Virus record (IMG/VR): IMGVR_UViG_3300023178_000171
Location: 1-32,088 of that record
DNA: 32,088 bases
Source: a virus
Reading direction: 5' to 3' (one strand)
Shown here: positions 28,866 to 32,088 of the stretch, in pieces
Position numbering within the stretch: position 1 is the stretch's first letter
Layout: the number at the start of each line of letters is the position of its first letter
The notes under the pieces: generated by a model
The model's database searches: none
What the model was told of the DNA's origin: nothing
What the model saw: only the letters and a program-made list of their open reading frames with translations
Made by a program: the position numbers and the translations under genes

Positions 28866-31641
28866 TAACAATTATTCTTCCGTGTGCATCATTAAAGAGA
28901 CTGCTTTGATAATAGAATATGCCTCTTGCTCTAGGCCTAAATGTAATAGTTCCTGATGTTGCACCTTGACCTATACTATCGCCGACTTGATTATCTGTTC
29001 CCGGACCTTGTACATCTTTCATGTAAATTGGACGCCCTGCACTACTTACTGTAAATAGTATTGTATCCCCGTAATCTATGTTAATGTCTATGTTATTACC
29101 AAAGATACCCGTTGTTCTATCTTGTCCGGCAACTTCAAACGCATTATCTCCTTGTTTAGATATAAAGATATCAAATTGTACACCTGGAGGTCTAGCAGGT
29201 GATGCATCTAATAAGTCTACTTCAAGGAATTCACTTCTACCATCTAGTTCTAGTTGCATTACTTCCGAACCTTCTGTTGTTAAATCTCTTGTAGTTGTTA
29301 TAGTTGTTGTTGCAGTATTGTCATTTACTATAAATGATCCTGTTAATGATTCGTTTATATCACTTGCACTGATTCCTGTAATTGTATAAGGAACACTAGT
29401 TCCGTCAAACACATCAGTTGTTGTAAGTGTAAATGTGACACCAAAGCCTTCATCAATTTCGGCATCACTGACAGAAAGTGAATAAGTTGGTGTTTTACTA
29501 GTATCTGTTACAGATACAAACACTGGATTAGCAAACGGGTCATCTAAAGAAAATGTAATTAGTTCAGTACCTTCAGTTAGTTGATCTTCTCTAAGTGTTA
29601 TGCTTACACTCCCTGCTCCGCTTACAAGATTTATATTACCTGTAATACTACCTGAGCTTAAATCAAATTCATCTATGCCAGTAATTGTATAACCTAGTAA
29701 TCCGTCTTCTACGTTTTTCGTAGATAGTGTAAATGTTACAGTGTCACCTTCGTTGATAACATCAGCACTCTTAGTAAGTGTGTACACCGGTCTTTGATCT
29801 GTAGTACTTGTGTCGTTAATTTGTATACCAATTTCGGCTTTGCCGTTATCTAATGTTAGCACAAAATTTTGATCACCTTCTGTTGTCAAATCAACTGTGG
29901 TAGGAAATGTAAGACTTGCTGTATTACTATTAACAACAAAATTACCAGTTAGTGAAACACCGTCAATGTCTTCAGATTCGATTCCTGTAATTGTATAAGG
30001 AACACTGGTTCCGTTTGCAACATTTTCAGTTGTTAAGGTAATTGTAAAAGATTGTCCTTCGTCTACTTCTAAAACATTCTTAGTAAGTGCATACGTTCTG
30101 TGAGTTGGGAAACTAGACGATAATAAAATATTACTGTTATAAATGTTGTATGCAAACTTATTTTCGCCGCCCCAAAGGCTTCTAGAATTTCCATAATCTG
30201 TATCAAGCCCTGTGCTTGTGAGTTTATTATCTTGCACATTAGACATGAACCATGTTTTAACTTGCGCAGGAGTAGCACTTGGATTGAGTCCTAAGTACAA
30301 TGCGATCATTCCTGCAACTTGTGGAGCTGCCATACTTGTACCGCTTATGTTTGCTTGCTGGAAGAAAGAACTTCCTTCCCCTTGTTCATAGTCTGCTGTA
30401 GCAAAATCTGCAACAACACTTGCTGCACTCATAATATTTGTTCCTGGTGCAAATACTGTTGTGCCAGGCCCTGAATTACTCGATTGTGCTTTTTGTTCTG
30501 CTCCTACACCGATAGTAGAATCAACGTTATTTACAATAAACGCTTCGTCATCATAAGGAGACATACCTCGGTGATAAAACCTAGTATCACCGTAGAAACT
30601 ACTATTCCAACTGTTATCATAATCATCTCCGCCGGGTACATCTACTTTGTGAAAATCATTACCCGATGCAATTACAACATGTACACCTTCGTCAATAAGT
30701 TCTTGCACATCAACGTCAACACTGGCTACTCTATAAGGATGATTAAAAGATACACCATCAAAGCTACCTGTCATGCCTCTATTAGTATCTCTATTAATAC
30801 CTGTCCAAGGAACTCCTCTATAAGTGCCTCCAGTTACACCTATGTACCTGCTAAAAAATCCCCAACTCATATTAATCACAGTAGGTCTTTTGTATCCTGT
30901 GCTAGGTTCAATAGGCTTATTACGATGCCATAATTTCATTAAGTCAAAAGCAGTTGTATAAGAAATACCTACAGAAGGATCATTAGATCCTTCTAAACCT
31001 GCAACTTTCATAGAAAAAATTTGTGCGTCTTTTGCCCAACCAAAATAAAGTCCTGTTGCAATGCCAGCAACGTGTGTTCCATGTCCGCTGTAATCGTTAT
31101 AAAATCCCGAAGGCTGAGTGCCTGATACTCCGGCAGCAGAATACCAGTTTATATTTTGTACTCTGCTATTGCCTTCTCTATCAGCAAATTCTGGATGTGT
31201 AGAATAAATTCCACTATCCATTATAACTACATCTACACCAGTACCTTTTATTGTATAGTTATATCCACCGTCTACGGTATTACCGGTATAAGGATCATCT
31301 ACTTCGTTTAAGCGTCTTAATCCCCAGTTTACAAACGCACCGCTATCGGAAGTTGTTTTAGTAAAGTCGCTTTCTTGCACAGCATGACGTCCTATAAAAA
31401 TGTCATCTCTGTCTAAAGGATTTATCTCTACAGCGTAAACTCTGTCATCTTCACGCAATGCTGCTGCTTCTTCATCTGTAAGCATGTAGTGAGTATTTCT
31501 GTAACTGCCTTCTCGAGGATCTGCAATGTCAACAGCTCTGTTTGGAATCGCTCCTGCACCTGTTGATGCAATCATTTCTGCATCAAATGCAGCATAATCA
31601 ACGTTGCGGTTTAGACTAACTACGTATTCTTTTTCGCTCAT
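28861..31641 (-). CDS. Virion-associated subtilase with prodomain, Calx-beta repeats and cupredoxin-like tail
   Basis: 926 residues. Residues 1-75 (EYVVSLNRNVDYAAF, LTDEEAAALREDDRVYAVEI) resemble an inhibitor-I9 prodomain. Residues ~130-455 are a peptidase S8 domain with an intact triad: D142 (VIMDSGI), H187 (SGHGTHVAG), S436 (SGTSMAAPQVAG), plus the oxyanion Asn N328. Three Calx-beta-like repeats occupy about 516-813. The last ~105 residues fit a phage cupredoxin-like domain, but the usual copper ligands look lost (R870, S913 and F916 where H, C and H are expected). No signal peptide. Likely a tail adhesin or envelope-processing enzyme. AAGGAG lies five bases before the ATG. Confidence 0.88.
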   Translation of the reverse strand: MSEKEYVVSLNRNVDYAAFDAEMIASTGAGAIPNRAVDIADPREGSYRNTHYMLTDEEAAALREDDRVYAVEINPLDRDDIFIGRHAVQESDFTKTTSDSGAFVNWGLRRLNEVDDPYTGNTVDGGYNYTIKGTGVDVVIMDSGIYSTHPEFADREGNSRVQNINWYSAAGVSGTQPSGFYNDYSGHGTHVAGIATGLYFGWAKDAQIFSMKVAGLEGSNDPSVGISYTTAFDLMKLWHRNKPIEPSTGYKRPTVINMSWGFFSRYIGVTGGTYRGVPWTGINRDTNRGMTGSFDGVSFNHPYRVASVDVDVQELIDEGVHVVIASGNDFHKVDVPGGDDYDNSWNSSFYGDTRFYHRGMSPYDDEAFIVNNVDSTIGVGAEQKAQSSNSGPGTTVFAPGTNIMSAASVVADFATADYEQGEGSSFFQQANISGTSMAAPQVAGMIALYLGLNPSATPAQVKTWFMSNVQDNKLTSTGLDTDYGNSRSLWGGENKFAYNIYNSNILLSSSFPTHRTYALTKNVLEVDEGQSFTITLTTENVANGTSVPYTITGIESEDIDGVSLTGNFVVNSNTASLTFPTTVDLTTEGDQNFVLTLDNGKAEIGIQINDTSTTDQRPVYTLTKSADVINEGDTVTFTLSTKNVEDGLLGYTITGIDEFDLSSGSITGNINLVSGAGSVSITLREDQLTEGTELITFSLDDPFANPVFVSVTDTSKTPTYSLSVSDAEIDEGFGVTFTLTTTDVFDGTSVPYTITGISASDINESLTGSFIVNDNTATTTITTTRDLTTEGSEVMQLELDGRSEFLEVDLLDASPARPPGVQFDIFISKQGDNAFEVAGQDRTTGIFGNNIDINIDYGDTILFTVSSAGRPIYMKDVQGPGTDNQVGDSIGQGATSGTITFRPRARGIFYYQSSLFNDAHGRIIVS
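29203..30096 (-). repeat. Three Calx-beta-like protein repeats with near-identical DNA block
   Basis: The subtilase gene encodes three tandem repeats (about residues 516-614, 620-715, 720-813) sharing Y-x-L-x(5-9)-EG-x(3)-T-x-T-L and YTITGI...LTGxF patterns. Repeats 1 and 3 also share a 35-base DNA block, at 29980-30014 and 29371-29405, with one mismatch and 609 bases apart, implying recent duplication or recombination. Confidence 0.8.
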
Positions 31642-31650
31642 TGTTGCTCC

Positions 31651-32088
31651 TTACCATGCTGCACCAAACTGCCAGTTTTGTTTGCGCCATATATCAACAC
31701 TTCCTGTTGTGTAGTCTGCTACACAGAAGTAAATTGATGCACCGTCAAATGCAACTTCGCCGATTCTGTCTCCTGATGATCCTTTAGATGTAGAAGGAAT
31801 GTTGGTTGTTCTAATTCTAAATACGTTACCGTTTATAGTAGTATCTGTTACTCCACTGGCACCAATAATAATTTCTGCTGTTGCACCTGTTGTATGTCCT
31901 GTACCAATGTTTACGTTACCGTCTGTTGTACTATCGCCACCGTCTATATAAACGTTACCGCCGGTGCCTGCTGTTGCACCGCCTGCTCTTAGTATAATCG
32001 AGCCACCGATTGCTGTGTTACTTGCACCTGCAATAAGATTCACGTTGCCGCCGTCTTGGCCAGCTAGTTGTGCATCACCCGGTAATAG
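31651..32088 (-). CDS. Fibre protein, C-terminal part (5' end outside window)
   Basis: The frame stays open from the window edge (LLPGDAQLAGQDGGNVNL...) to the TAA at 31653-31651, so the apparent start at GTG 32043 is not the real one. The visible part has Gly-rich repeats of a GG-(x)n-NVxI type (GGSIILRAGGATAGTGGNVY, DGGDSTTDGNVNIG), typical of beta-helical fibre shafts. The C-terminus (GDRIGEVAFDGASIYFCVAD, DIWRKQNW) matches a fibre end motif I know from marine phages. It probably lies in one transcript with the subtilase gene nine bases on. Confidence 0.8.
   Translation of the reverse strand, partial: LLPGDAQLAGQDGGNVNLIAGASNTAIGGSIILRAGGATAGTGGNVYIDGGDSTTDGNVNIGTGHTTGATAEIIIGASGVTDTTINGNVFRIRTTNIPSTSKGSSGDRIGEVAFDGASIYFCVADYTTGSVDIWRKQNWQFGAAW

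Noticed and set aside
30484-30933. 149-codon plus-strand frame
   Set aside because: Antisense to the subtilase catalytic domain, without ribosome site or recognisable protein features.
1-32088. tRNA genes, CRISPR arrays, insertion sequences, integrase or attachment sites
   Set aside because: Looked for on both strands by eye; none found. Gaps between genes are too short to hold them.

Overview
The window looks like a piece of a T4-like (contractile-tailed) marine phage genome. It is AT-rich and extremely compact: almost every gene touches or overlaps the next, often through ATGA or TAATG junctions. It has no rRNA or tRNA and no insertion sequence that I can see. The T4-type clamp-loader ATPase (gp44), the GroES-like co-chaperonin (gp31 role), GATAAATA late-promoter boxes and large YHYH/fibre proteins all point to a T4-like myovirus. 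A 7Fe ferredoxin of the alphaproteobacterial FdxA type, and protein families I associate with pelagiphages and cyanophages, suggest a SAR11-like or similar marine host. The host assignment is inference.

All genes but one are on the minus strand, so transcription runs from high to low coordinates. From right to left: 32088-22653 holds virion fibre and adhesin genes (a partial fibre, a subtilase with Calx-beta repeats, a small fibre-type protein, a 1599-residue YHYH protein and another fibre-associated protein). 22651-20469 holds a DnaE-like fragment, a GroES-like co-chaperonin, a MazG-like enzyme and a newly noted 53-residue membrane protein. 20472-13966 is a tightly coupled metabolism and replication operon: DEDDh exonuclease, second MazG-like enzyme, several conserved unknowns, clamp loader, two 2OG-Fe(II) oxygenases, ferredoxin, dihydrofolate reductase and thymidylate synthase. 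13948-13226 is the only plus-strand gene, phoH, with its own promoter and a hairpin terminator. 13085-11833 holds two conserved unknowns.

11824-8696 is a lysis region: a small Cys-rich protein, a GH19-type endolysin, an inner and an outer spanin candidate, a CHAP-type lipoprotein and two membrane proteins, one a holin candidate. 8678-5142 is a proteostasis block: dnaJ, peptide deformylase and a ClpA-like unfoldase with a ClpP-docking loop. 5158-1 holds a conserved unknown, an acidic/basic protein, a KxDG ligase-like protein, an HxGH nucleotidyltransferase and a partial ParB-like protein. Two of these carry N-termini that resemble T4 capsid-targeting peptides.

Two promoter classes are visible. 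Five exact GATAAATA boxes, plus variants, sit just upstream of late genes and phoH. Three host sigma-70-like promoters, TTGAC(A/T) with exactly 17 bases before TA(A/T)AAT, lie in the middle region (18626-18654, 20655-20683, 22409-22437). One of them sits inside a near-perfect 13-base inverted repeat that looks like an operator. No gene-free stretch exceeds 300 bases.
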